The position numbers were made by a program, and so were the translations under genes. 64,000 bases of DNA from the NCBI GenBank assembly GCA_947311845.1, contig CAMZMU010000071.1, forward strand, positions 24,560,805 through 24,624,804, written 5' to 3'. Below the pieces are notes generated by a model that worked only from the letters and a program-made list of their open reading frames with translations, searched no databases and had not been told where the DNA came from. Shown one piece after another: positions 1 through 10,800 of the stretch (position 1 is the stretch's first letter; each line of letters starts with the position of its first letter). The DNA is from Poa pratensis. Its lineage: Eukaryota; Streptophyta; Magnoliopsida; Poales; Poaceae.

Positions 1-1745
1 ATGGTGACTCTTTATTCAAAGTCTTTACAATTCTTGCTTTACGACGGGCTTCGATATCTCTATTGCATCTTGGAGGTATCTCTTGATCATCTTGATCATT
101 TGAGTCCCCGTCTTGACCGGAATGTTGACCTTGATCATCTTGAAGCACATCTTCAACAAAGGAAGGAGAGGGTTGATCTTGGTCATGACCTTGGCTAGCA
201 TCAACAATAGGAGAACTTGGTTCTTGCATAGCAACTTGGTCAACATGAGGAGGGTCTTGAACTTGTTCTTGGGGTGGTGCATCATTTGCTTCCATGATAG
301 GCGCCGTTTCAACTTGTGATGAAGAGGCCTCCACTTGAATGGAGCTTGGACTTGCTTGAGGAGACTCGTAATGAATCTCAACGGGACGATGGAAACCAAT
401 GCCCATTCTTCTTATAGCATCTTGAGGCTCTTCATTATCTACATCACAAACATGAAATTGCGCCACTTGGGAGCCGTCATTCTCATCGAACCTCACATCA
501 CAAGATTCTATGACTTTCCCAACGGTTTTGTCATAGACTCTATAGGTGTGAGATTCGGCACCGTACCCAACAAAAACACCCTCTAAAGCTTTAGATTCAA
601 ATTTAGACAAACGAACACTTTTGTTCTTATAGAAACACTTACAACCAAATACTCGGTAGTAGGAGACATTGGGCTTGTTGCCGGTGAGCATCTCATAAGA
701 TGTAAACTTCTTGCCAACGCGAAAGAATAGCCGGTTGATGAATGACACGCCGTGGAGATAGCCTCGGCCCATAAGAAGAGGAGACTTAAACTCCGCCAAC
801 ATAGACCTTGCCATATCCATGAGAGTCCGGTTCTTCCTTTCGGCTACACCATTTTGTTGAGGGGTATATGCAGCGGAATATTGATGACGAATCCCCTCTT
901 CACTAAGAAACTCATTTAAGGTGTAGTTCTTGAACTCGGAGCCATTATCACTCCTAATGACCAATATAGGGACATTGTGTTGGCGTTGAACTTCATTGGA
1001 AAAGTCGATGACGGCTTGTTGGGTCTCATCCTTCGTCTTGAAGAAATAAACCCAAGTAAATCTTGAATAGTCATCAACAATCACCAAACAATATTTCTTC
1101 CCACCAAGACTGGTTGAGGCACGGCACCAAAGAGATCAACATGAAGAAGTTCCAATATCCTCTTTGATGAAATGATGGTCTTGCTTGGATGGGGAGAATC
1201 ATGCATCTTTCCTTCAACACAAGCCCTACAAAGACGATCTCTAGAAAAAAAACATTGTCTTTTAGTCCAAGAATGTGGCCACCCTTGTGAAGACTTTGCA
1301 AAGTTCTCATGTTGACATGGGACAAGCGGCGATGCCACAACCATCCCACGTCGGCCTTTCCGAATAGGCATATTGCTTGAGTGTTGGTAGACCCCGAAAA
1401 GTCCACCACGAACAACTCATTTTCAACATACCCAACGAACATGACCTTTAGAGTCTTGCTCCTCAAGAGTACCACCATATCAATAGTAAAATGGACATCA
1501 AAATTCATCTTATTAAGTGCACGAACGGACATAAGATTGTAACCGAGGGACTCGACAAGCATGACATTTACAAGGGTGATATCCTTTGCAACTACCACCT
1601 TGCCGAGACCCGTTACCTCCGCTTTTGATTTATCACCATAGGAGACGGATGCTTGATTTATATTTGGTCCCAACTCCGTCATGATCTCCTTGCTTCCGGT
1701 CATATGACTAGTGCATCCACTATCAACCACCCATTTAGACCCACC
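1..1745 (-). pseudogene. copia pol fragment: protease-proximal region and integrase
   Basis: The strand encodes VDSGCTSHMTG (the aspartic-protease-like DSG motif) near 1728, then a GAG-pre-integrase segment with LWHRRLSHVN and the CRACVEGK cysteine pair, and an integrase core whose frame changes near 1120. The longest open piece runs 1730-1074. Further left, integrase and linker sequence continues to the window edge without a long frame. It lines up with 59391-61150 on the plus strand. In an active element these parts cleave the polyprotein and insert the cDNA; here the frame is broken repeatedly, so it is a pseudogene. Confidence 0.85.
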
Positions 1746-1757
1746 GGAAGCATAGTC

Positions 1758-4286
1758 CTACAAGAAATCATTGCTTGGTTTTAGGTACCCATTTCTCAAT
1801 GGGTCCTCTTTTGTTAGCAACAAGGGTCTTAGGAACCCAAATAGAATAAGCAATGTAACCATCATAAGGACCAACATATTTTGCATAAACATCCCATAAT
1901 AATCAACATAAAGAATGTAGTTGGGATTGTTATGCCCCGCAAAGTCACTACGAGTGGTCTTGCCCCTAGTGGCATTACCACCCGCAATGGAAGTCTTGGC
2001 TTGTGCGGGCTTGGCATTGGTGTTGCTCTTCTTCTTCTTTGCCTTGGCCACATAACCAAGGCCCTTTCCCTTTGTGTGGCTTTTGCTCAAAAATTTGAGC
2101 AACAACCTTTTCTTTACCTTTAGGAATAGAGGTCTTGGCACTAGTGGCCTTGGCAAGCTCAACCTTCAACCTAGCATTTTCCTCAATAACATTTGCATGA
2201 TCACAAGAGGGAGTAGAGGTGCTAGGTGAGTTAGATTTAGAAAGTTGAGTTTGAAGTTGCTCATGAGACTTGACTAGAAGAGAGTGGGTACTTTCCAAGG
2301 CCTTGTGAGCCTTGTTAAGTTTCTCCACATCCTCAAGGAGTCTAGCATTAGCAACCACAAACTCGGCTTTCTCCTTTTTAATCACTTTATATTTAGCAAA
2401 GACATGTCTCTATCCTTAATGATTTTAGCAATTATTTCATCATTTTTATCATCAAGAGACTCAATTCTTTCCTCAAGAGAGGTTCTATATTCACTCTCTT
2501 CTTCAAGAGAAGCATTCAAGGATTCTATGGAAGCATTCAAGGATGCTATGGTGAGAGAATCCTCTCTCTCAATTTTTCCCTTGTCATCAAGGATTTCTTC
2601 GGCCGCATCAAGTTGTCTCAAGAGAGACTCAACATATGCCTTAGTTTCACCTTGCAAGTTAGCCACAATAGTATCGGAAGCAACAAGTTCTTTCTTAATC
2701 ACAAGACTAGTTTTATCATCTATTTCATGCATAGTCTTGGGAGTAGAAGATGATACCTCGGTGACGTGAGCCATGAGGCAACGAGCGGTGTTGATGGAGA
2801 GGTTCTCATTGGGGGATTCGAAGAGAGAAGGAGGTGGAGTTGATACAATGGCCAAAGCGGCCACCTCACGAGTGGGTTCTTCTTCTTCGGAATCCTCGGA
2901 AGGATACTCTTCTTGAGTCATCAACACAATTCTTGGTGCTTTCTTGAAGAATGGCTTCCTCTTGACAAAAGGCTTCTTTTGTATCATGTTTGATTGGCCC
3001 TTGAGGACAAGCCTTCCACCGTTTTGCTCTCTATTCTCATAGGACAATCTTTGATGAAGTGATGCTTGTTATGACAATTGTAGCAAGTCTTTATCCTATT
3101 AGCAAACTCCTTCCCACTTGGATTGTTTGCATGATCAACTTGAGCCTTTGCCTTGGCCGGGTCACGCCAAAAGTCCTTGTTGCAAGAGCTATGTGACCAT
3201 GGAGGGCTTGTTCAAGATCATCGGGAGGAAGGTTGTTCGGGCATGCTTCAACTTCATCATGTTCATCAAGGCACACAACCTTGGCCTTCAAAGCAAGAGA
3301 GGGACCTTGCTTCATTCCCATGGCCCTAGCACGGTTGTCTAGAGCATTCTTGGTGGCAACCTTGGAGGCTTGCATCTCTTGCATAACTTCATTGGATGTC
3401 ATCTCAAGGTAGTTGAATTTTCCTTGAAGGCCTTCAAGTCAATGGGCTCGAAGGGCATGAGTGCATTCACATACTTCCTCTTGATCCAAGCATCATCCAC
3501 ATAGGTTGCCCCAACATTGAAAAAGGCTTGGGCAAGAATCTTGAGTCTTGCATACATCTCTTCATGAGTTTCACTATCAAGCATGTAGAAGCCTTCGGCT
3601 TCATTGTTCAAAGCATCAAATCTATTCCTCTTCATGCTTTCATTTCCAAGAACACCTCAAGGCATCCCAAGCTTCTTTGGCGGTGGAGATTTTGAATGTG
3701 ATGAAGACCACTTTCTCCAACGGCAAGTTCAATCATGTGGAGAGCGGAAGCATTGAGTTGTTTCTCGGCCACCTCTCTTCTTGTCAAGTTGTTAGGATTC
3801 ACGGCCTTGTATCCCTCTTGAATGATCCTCCAAAGCTCGATAGAGGAACTGTTGATATGAGATTTCATTAAGTGTTGCCAAGTAGCAAAAGCCAATGCAT
3901 TAAGTTTAGGAGGTGGACCCAAAGGGTTTATGCGAGTATGATGGATAGGTGGGTCGGGAGAGTACACAAAGGGAACCCCATGGTACTCCGGCTTCCCACC
4001 TTCGGGAGTGGTGGTAGATGTGGAAGATTTCTTAGGGTCGGTTTCTTTATCTTCAACCCCTTTCTTTTCCTCTTTTCCCTCCTCGGTATCACCGTCATGG
4101 GAGGTAGCGGAGTCTCTAGTGGGGTGGTCTCCTTAGGAACCTTGCCACTTGCGAGTTGTGTGATCAACTCACGCATCTCGGCAAATTTGGTATCCATGGA
4201 CGATATCAAAGATGTCTCCATCAATTTGAGATCGGCCATGGATGCCGTAGTGGCTTGGTCCCGGGATCACCATCACTTCGTGTCAT
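1758..4286 (-). pseudogene. copia gag, frame-broken
   Basis: This corresponds to the 838-codon gag of the second copy (56864-59380). The likely ATG is at 4286, 38 bases inside the primer binding site, but the frame breaks within about 60 bases. Pieces in different frames carry the capsid-like region (3967-3399), the segment before the zinc knuckle (3402-3091), an acidic and coiled-coil region (3047-2382 and 2385-1975) and the C-terminal basic stretch ending near 1758. A one-base loss near 1895 relative to the other copy shifts the last 45 codons. The product would form the virus-like particle; this copy cannot make it intact. Confidence 0.8.
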
Positions 4287-4323
4287 ACTTCTCTTAGGCG
4301 GTTAAGCCCAACAAGAGAGCCGA

Positions 4324-4336
4324 GGCTCTGATACCA
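4324..4336 (-). other. primer binding site, initiator tRNA-Met type
   Basis: The minus strand reads TGGTATCAGAGCC two bases inside the LTR end. This is the usual plant copia primer binding site, complementary to the 3' end of initiator tRNA-Met. It fixes the LTR boundary and the element orientation. Confidence 0.9.
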
Positions 4337-5040
4337 ATTGAAAGGATCGTATGACACCTAGAGGGGGGGTGAATAGGTGCTACTTCAATTTTAGTACTTT
4401 TTAAATTAGGCTTGACACAAAAGGTAAATTCTCTAGATATGCAACTATGGTGAATTTACCTATATGACAAGCTAGCAACTAAACAAGTACACTAAGTAAA
4501 GACTAAACAAGGATAGAAGTAACCGAAGTGAAAGCACGCGGAGACACGGATGTAATCCCGAGTTCCTCCTTTTTAGGGGAGTACGTCTCGTTGGAGAGGT
4601 GTGAGCTACCACGAAGGTCAAAACTCAACCGCCACAAAGGCGTCACCTTCTTCTCCGATGAACCGCACCACAAAGGTTTGGTTCACCTTCCACTATCGGA
4701 ATCCTTCAAGGCGGAATCCGGAGCCCTTACAACAACGATCCGGGGCACAACCCACAAGAGGATTGGGGGCTCCCGAACAGCTACAAATCTGTCACAAAGA
4801 CAACAAGTGAGTACAAGAAGCTAGGTTTTCCTAATGGAAATCCTAGCAAGGGCCCTCAAGTGAATGAGGGGGAAATGAAGAACGGCTTGGTGAAGATGTA
4901 GATCCGGGCTTCTCCTTCAATCCTCCAAGTATCAACGAGTTTGGGTGGAGGGATTGGGAGATCTAGTGATTCTTGAGCTTGCAACAATGGAGTCTTCAAG
5001 TTTTGGTCAAGCTACCAAGCTGGAGGTAGGTGGAGGGCAT

Positions 5041-5049
5041 TAAATAGCC
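5041..5049 (-). promoter_or_regulatory. TATA-like box of copia LTR copy 1
   Basis: The minus strand reads GGGCTATTTAATGCCC, with a TATTTAA core between the palindrome array and the conserved R/U5 half. Its position matches TATATATA at 56116-56123 in the other copy. It is inferred from position and composition only. Confidence 0.5.
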
Positions 5050-5083
5050 CTCACAAAAATCTGCCGTTGAGACCTTTTTCCCG

Positions 5084-5432
5084 AGCCAGCGGTAGTACCG
5101 CTGCGCGGGGCGGTACTACCGCTGGCGCCTTCTGTGCCACGGTCAAACCAGCGCACGCTGACTGCGCCTCGAATCCTCATGAGCGGTACTACCGCCCGAA
5201 GTGCTGGTAGTACCGCACATGGTCTTCCGAACCTCCTTTCAGCGGTACCGCGAGCGGTACTGCCGCTGAGCTGGTCAACCACCAGCGCTGACCAACCTGG
5301 GCCAGCGGTACTACCGCCCGTAGTACCGCTGGTACTGCCGCACATGGTCGCCAGAACCCCCTTTGGGCGGTACCGCGAGCGGTACTGCCGCCTGCCTTTT
5401 GGCAAAGAGTACCCAGCGGTACTACCGCCCGA
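5084..5432. repeat. array of short palindromes GCGGTACTACCGC in the LTR
   Basis: At least eight variants of GCGGTA-N-TACCGC occur here, with variants such as GCGGTACTGCCGC and GCGGTACCGCGAGCGGTACTGCCGC. Each is an odd palindrome of 6-bp arms around one base. They sit in larger units: the block CACATGGTC...GCGGTACCGCGAGCGG occurs at 5216 and again at 5341, a 125-bp period. The array lies upstream of the TATA-like box, where enhancer elements of the LTR would be expected. Confidence 0.85.
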
Positions 5433-5551
5433 AGCCAAAGACAACTCCTTCTCTTCCTTTTCTCGATGCGATATCAACGGAGATGATTGCAAAAACCTGA
5501 TCACACTTAAACAAGGAGTTAGGGGCACATGTTGTATTGTCAACATCACCA

Positions 5552-6404
5552 AAATATGAGTAAGAGCAAATTATGCTCTTTCAAACTTGACACAAGGGTC
5601 CGATGAGTTTCGGTGGAATTTGCACAATAGTGGTAAATTCTCTGTGGACTCCATGTATACAGCACTAATCCATCCAGCCAGATGTGCCGGTAGATAATAA
5701 TAATAAGAAAATCTGGAATATGAAGATTCCACTAAAAAACAAAGTTTTTGCGTGGTATCTTCGTCGAGGAGTTATTTTTACTAAAGACAACCTTGCAAAA
5801 CTTAATTGGCATGGAAGTAAAAAGTGTGTCTTCTGTCATAAGGACGAGACAATCAAACATTTATTCTTTGAGTGCAAATTTGCTAGTTATATATGGTCCA
5901 TCACCCATATAGGTTCTACTATATACCCTCCCAAAACATTGCCAATATTTTTGGCAACTAGCAGAATGGCGTGGATAATAGGTTTAAACAACTTATTAGG
6001 GTGGCAGCGCTTGCTGTAATATGGTCGTTTTGGCTATGTAGAAATGACAAGGTTTTTAATGATAAAAATTTCTCTCTTATGCAGATTATCTACAGGACTA
6101 CTGCTACTCTCCATTCGTGGTCTCAGTTGCAACGTGTGGGGGCATCGAGACCTGTTTATGGAGGTGTGTACCAGACTGGAGGATACGGCGAGAGACTTTT
6201 TATCCCAACATGGATGACAGCATAATTTGTGGATTGGCACTCCACCACCATAGGCGTTCTTTCAATTTCTCATTATGATATGTAATTCGCCTTTTTATGT
6301 TTCAAACTACAGACTTGTTTCGGCTGTGTGCATCTTGGTTATGCAGAGTCTGGGTGTAATACTTAAATCTTTTAAGTAATAAAACTCCCTTTATCTAAAA
6401 AAAA
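5552..6404 (+). mobile_element. LINE 3' end (non-LTR retrotransposon), truncated
   Basis: The translation contains SDEFRWNLHNSGKFSVDSMY, then IWNMKIPLKNKVFAWYLRRG and CVFCHKDETIKHLFFEC. This is the reverse-transcriptase zinc-binding domain (zf-RVT, CxxC...HxxxxC) found at the C terminus of plant LINE ORF2. The frame is broken near 5690 and again near 6018, so it is a relic. It ends with an untranslated tail and an A run at 6397-6404 after AATAAAACTCCC. Endonuclease and reverse transcriptase are absent. The left side is cut by the copia LTR. A near-identical copy lies at 21142-21995. Confidence 0.85.
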
Positions 6405-7290
6405 CTAATAAACAGAAGAAAACGTATTGGACAGAAAGAAGGTCAAATGAATACCTGTATGACCATATCCTTCGGCTTCCAACAGAAAAATACTGACCAC
6501 AAATTTTAGAAGTGCCAAGCATGCAACGGATCAGAGTTGCTATTTATAGAAATTCCATATGGATTTCTCTGCATGCAAAAAAACTGTTATTTTTAGCATC
6601 CCGTGGAACTTCACTCCATGAGTTGCTAATACACTCATACTTGTCGATATAAGACGAACAACGTTGTGAGGAACATGTGGAGTATGCTAATACATTCAGG
6701 CTCTTGTATATCAGACAAACTAAAGTAATCTTACAGGTACTTAATTGAAACCATGTTGGATATGGAGTATGCAAAATAGAAGGGTGATGTTTGCCTGCAC
6801 CAAATCTGTCCTATAGAGTTTGTAATCTTAAATTCAGATACACATGGTGAATGGGTTCAGGGTACAATATCATCAATCGTGAGCCTCCCAAATCCTACCG
6901 ACAAAATTGCACTAAATTTGAGCGGTAAGGAACATACCAGTTGACTAAGAGCGGACGCGGACGCGGGTGGCAGCAGAGCTGAGCAAGCTCGCGGCTGCTG
7001 AGGAGATCCACCTCCGCGTCCAGGACTTCCACTGCAGAGCCAAGGGGCGCCGCGGCTGGTGGAAGGTGGTGCCGGCAGCCGGCAGCAGCCCGGAACCAAG
7101 GCTCATCGGAATCGGGCGAGTTGGGTCGGGAACGACGGGATTGGGGAAGAAGAGTGTGGAGAGAGCTGAGAGAGAGTGACGGCCGGTGCCTGTCGGGTAC
7201 TTTTTCTGGTCAGTATAATCATTTTGTGATTTTGCTAATTTTTACTAGTAGTTGGGTGGATTTTTGTAGAATCTGAATCACCAAAAATTA
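6405..7290 (-). other. unidentified gene-like fragment (possible first exons)
   Basis: I do not recognise this sequence. On the minus strand a GC-rich stretch starts with an ATG near 7106 (MSLGSGLLPA) preceded by a C/T-rich leader, and is followed by a donor-like CTG|GTATGT near 6933. A second exon-like stretch ends with ACAG|GTATTC near 6455. In this copy the ATG frame meets a stop just before the donor. In the copy at 22448-22690, which lacks a 7-bp CCGGCAG unit, the frame runs through it. The LINE tail follows at 6404. It may be the 5' end of a gene cut by the LINE insertion, or GC-rich DNA without a function. Confidence 0.3.
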
Positions 7291-7409
7291 CACTGTTTGA
7301 AGGTCGCAGTATTTTAAATCAAAAACCATTGTTGCGAGAGACCAAGGCTTCACAAGATAAAAGGGGAGCTGGTGTAGAAAAGATATGCTCAGATTTTGAA
7401 CACATTGTT

Positions 7410-7873
7410 CGGTTCCACCCAAGCCGGATCCCAAGTCAGGCGAATCAACTGCACACGTAACAATTTTGATGCAAGAGGTCACTATTTTACTAGTATCATG
7501 AGAACCGTCAATCAGACACAAATCGCAAGACATACTTTTGCGTGGCATGACATCAATACAACCATACAAATCACAGATTAAGATATAATCACCTACGCTA
7601 TGTCACTGACCATATGGGCTTTTTCCTAGACCCCAATACACATCCAGGAAGCTATCAATCACTTTACATGTCGAAATTGAAAACAGATAGCGTGATTCCG
7701 CAGCGGCTTCAAAAACCGCCGCTGTTCGCAAAATAACAACCACAAAACCAACAAGTACCCAAACCTTCAACATGAAGGTGGAGATACAGATAAATGGACC
7801 TAGAGGAAAATATCTTCATAAGAGGTAACTGTCAGCCTACAGTCAGCTCTGTATATGTCTATCACACGGGAAC
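7410..7873 (-). other. 3' UTR and downstream flank of the CRWN4-like gene
   Basis: This is non-coding DNA directly after the stop codon of the host gene. No transposon signature and no long reading frame is evident. The proximal part is presumably 3' UTR, but I see no decisive polyadenylation signal. The source segment of the duplication ends at 7409, on its far side. Confidence 0.45.
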
Positions 7874-10800
7874 TCATGTGATGAGAAAACGCCACAACTT
7901 CTTTGCTGGCGATGTTTTCTCTTCTTCCTCTTCCTCTTCTTCTTCAGCATCTTTGTCTTGCTCGTGCCTGCCCTCAATCAATCCAGTACATTGTTCGGTT
8001 GCAGACTGGAAAGGCAAAAACCATTGAAACAGTAAGGTCAAGGGGCACGCTAGCAGCACCAGTCTGATACTCCATAAGATCGAAATATAAAAGGCACCAA
8101 ACACTTGATAAGCTGAACAATTAGCAACAAGTTAACATGCTGTCATAATACAGATTTGGAGGAGTTAGCAGTCATCTAGTTCAGCAGACAATTAGATTGA
8201 AGAAAAAATATCTAAATCCATAATATTTAGTTAAGACATTAAAGAACACGGCGAGGAATATAGCAAGCTTATTGGGACAGTGCACGATAATTGTAAAGTA
8301 ACGACTGCCAAACAGATCATGAAAGAGCACAGTGAGGAGAGTGTAACAAAATGAAGAGTTACCACTGTGATTTCCTCTGAAGGTTCATCATCATCCACAA
8401 AATCTGAATCATCCACCTTCCCATTTACATATGCATGATCCTTGCAGATGCCAGAGAAACCAAGTGGGGCGGCATCATGTTCATTTTTGGCGAACTTCTC
8501 TTCTAGGACCGATGGGCTGACAACATAGTCATGTTAATGCAGGAAACAAAATTATTCTCAAGAACTAGCAGATAGAAAATATTTGTTGTGCAGAAAAATA
8601 GCGTACCAGTTTGAAGTAATTTCTCCTCCAACAACAGTCTTAATAACGCTCCTTTGGTACTTCCGGCTTGGCTCTAAATCTTCAGTTTGATCGCAATCGA
8701 ACAAATAAGGTCTTTTTTTACCAACTTGAACTACTTCTCCATCTTGGTCACCTAGCTGATTATCATGATCAGCCCTCTTCTCAGCAGAGCGCTTGAATAT
8801 CACCTGCGCACATTTTCGAACCCAAGAAACTGATTTTGGGAGTGATGGTGACACTTCTAGTTTCCTTTCAAGAAGCTTTGGTGAGGAACAGTTCCTAGGA
8901 GTTGCATGATGATCTTCACCAGAAGGGGGGAGACCATTATCATTCATCTTTGACTTTCCAAGCTCACTCAAAGACAGTTGCTTATTCTCATAATCGATTT
9001 TCAGTTCTTCCAACACCTTAAGTTGCTGAGTTTGCTCTGTTATTGCTTCTCGGTCTGAATGTAGCAGCCTTCTTTGCTCTTGCAGCTTCTCTCTTTGGTT
9101 ATTAAGGGCATCAATTGTGGTTTTCATCTCAGACAGCTCTTGTTCTCTCTTCTCACGCTCCAAAGTAGCATCTTTCCTCTCATCCTCAAGTTTCTGGAGT
9201 TCAAGCGCAACATGTTCTAGTTCTGACTTGATCACCGCCTTTTGAGAATTTATGTATTCAAGCTCCTTGGACTTTTTCTGGTCAAACTCTTCTTCTCTTT
9301 CCCTTAATTTAGAATCTATTTCCATCTGCCTTGCCTTGGCCAAATTCAGTAACTCCATTCTCTGGTTATCAATATCTCTTGTAAGATCTTCCCTCTCACA
9401 TTGAACCTTACTTAGCCAACTTTCATGTTCTTGCTGCATCTTCCTCATGAACTCTTCATGTTCATGGGAGAGGGTTTCTGAATTACTTTTAAACTGGGCA
9501 CGTAAATTTTCCTTCTCTTGTTTGATGATATCTGATTGATCCTTGAGATGCTCGGTTAATACTCTTCGCTCTTCAGCAATTCTAGCAGCTTCCTTTTGTA
9601 ACTCCTCTTTCTTTTCATCAATCAGCTCCCATTCAATCTCAAACCTTTCTTTTTCTGCTTGCAGCCTATCAGCATCAGCCATGAGCTCCTTTTGTTGGGC
9701 TCTAAGATTGTCAATTTCGTCTTTAAGATCCATCTGCAAAGCAAGCACATTGTCTCTCTCTGCTTGGGTTATTGCAAGATCTTGCTGGGCTTCGATTGCT
9801 TCCCGCTTCACCTCTTCAAAGAAAGCCTTTTCCTTCTCCCAATCTAATTTCATCTTCTGTATTTCCTCTCTTTCTTTCAGAAGTTCAATGCGTGATGCTT
9901 CTCTATGAGAGAGGAACTTTTCTTCCTCCTCTTTCAACTCGTCTGATCTCCCTGATAAGGCCTCTTCCTTCCTTGCTAGTTCAGCAAGCCGAAGGTCAAC
10001 ATTTTGGTCCCTTCGAGCAAATGCCAACTCTTGCTCACTGAGAGTTATTTCTCTTTGATCCAGCAAAGTCCTCTTCGTCTCCATTTCTTCCTCAAAGGAC
10101 AAACGCTTATTCTCTAACTCAGTTTCAAATTCAGACTTTCTCTTCTCCAAGGCCATTTCTTGTTCTTGATTGAGTCTTTCAATCTCAACCTGCAACGCAA
10201 GTCAGGATGATTTAGAAGACACAAACCAACTATACAACAATCATCTACAATGGAATTGGAGAACCCTACCCGTTCTTTATTTGCAATTGTTTCTTGGAGA
10301 ATCAACAACTCACTCTCCCGTTTGTCAAGCACGGATTCCTTCTGAATTATAGCCTGTTAAAAAAGCAGTTGTAGTCAATTCTGGCAGTAAATAAGGCTGC
10401 AAATAAAAGGATAGGTAAAAACAATACATACTTCCTCCCTTGAAGCTACTGCCTCCATTTTAAGATCCAGCTTACTTTTCTCTTCCATTAGAACCATCCG
10501 TTCAGTTTCAAGTATCAGCTTGTCCTCTTCTAACTTTTTCTCTGAGCGAGTTACATAAGCTAACCTCTCGAGGATGTTGTCATCCCTCTGATTAAGAAGT
10601 GCTTGCTCTTTCAGAAGCACCTGCTCCTTCTCATGCAACATTTTCTTGGTATCATTCAACGATTGCCTCTGCAAGTTAATATCCTTTTCTTTGGCCTCAT
10701 ACCTGCAATGGCATACTTGATTTAGATAGCAAAGAAGAGAGGTGGTCCACAGGACATTCAATTTGAATGAATGAACATTCATTCTTCACAATTTACTAAA

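Larger units (their letters stand above)
1..5551 (-). mobile_element. Ty1/copia retrotransposon, Sirevirus-like, 5' part (copy 1)
   Basis: This is a minus-strand LTR retrotransposon cut by the left window edge. Reading down from 5551 it shows the 5' LTR, a primer binding site for initiator tRNA-Met, a long gag with a zinc knuckle and coiled coil, a protease/GAG-pre-integrase segment and an integrase; reverse transcriptase lies outside the window. It matches the plus-strand element at 55578-62283 through gag, pol and the 3' half of the LTR, so both belong to one family. The long gag with a C-terminal coiled coil fits the Sirevirus lineage of cereals. The copy is decayed by several frame breaks. 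It abuts LINE sequence at 5552, so it probably inserted into that LINE. Confidence 0.88.
4339..5551 (-). repeat. 5' LTR of copia copy 1
   Basis: The LTR is about 1,213 bp and reads TGGTGATG...CCTTTCA on the minus strand. The primer binding site follows its end at 4338. Its half next to the PBS aligns well with the LTR at 55578-56809 (1,232 bp), including the tract near 4360 and the TAAATTCTCTAGATATGCAAC block. The upstream U3 half does not align and carries a different palindrome array. A TATTTAA-type box lies at 5041-5049. The outer boundary rests on comparison with the second copy, so it could move by a few bases. Confidence 0.75.
5291..7409 (+). repeat. segment A, source copy of a 2.1-kb duplication
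   Basis: This segment recurs at 20881-22993 in the same orientation with about 14 substitutions and two indels by eye. It spans part of the copia LTR, the LINE end, the gene-like fragment and DNA 465 bp downstream of the CRWN4 stop codon. The breakpoints match no element boundary, so this is a rearrangement and not a transposition. Confidence 0.93.

Noticed and set aside
5084..5432. Regular short palindromes that might suggest a CRISPR array
   Set aside because: Units vary, lack unique spacers of constant length and lie in a plant LTR; they are LTR palindromes.
9543..9908. 121-codon plus-strand frame rich in Ser
   Set aside because: It is the shadow of the coiled-coil exon of the CRWN4-like gene; Glu/Lys-rich codons read as Ser/Phe/Leu on the other strand.
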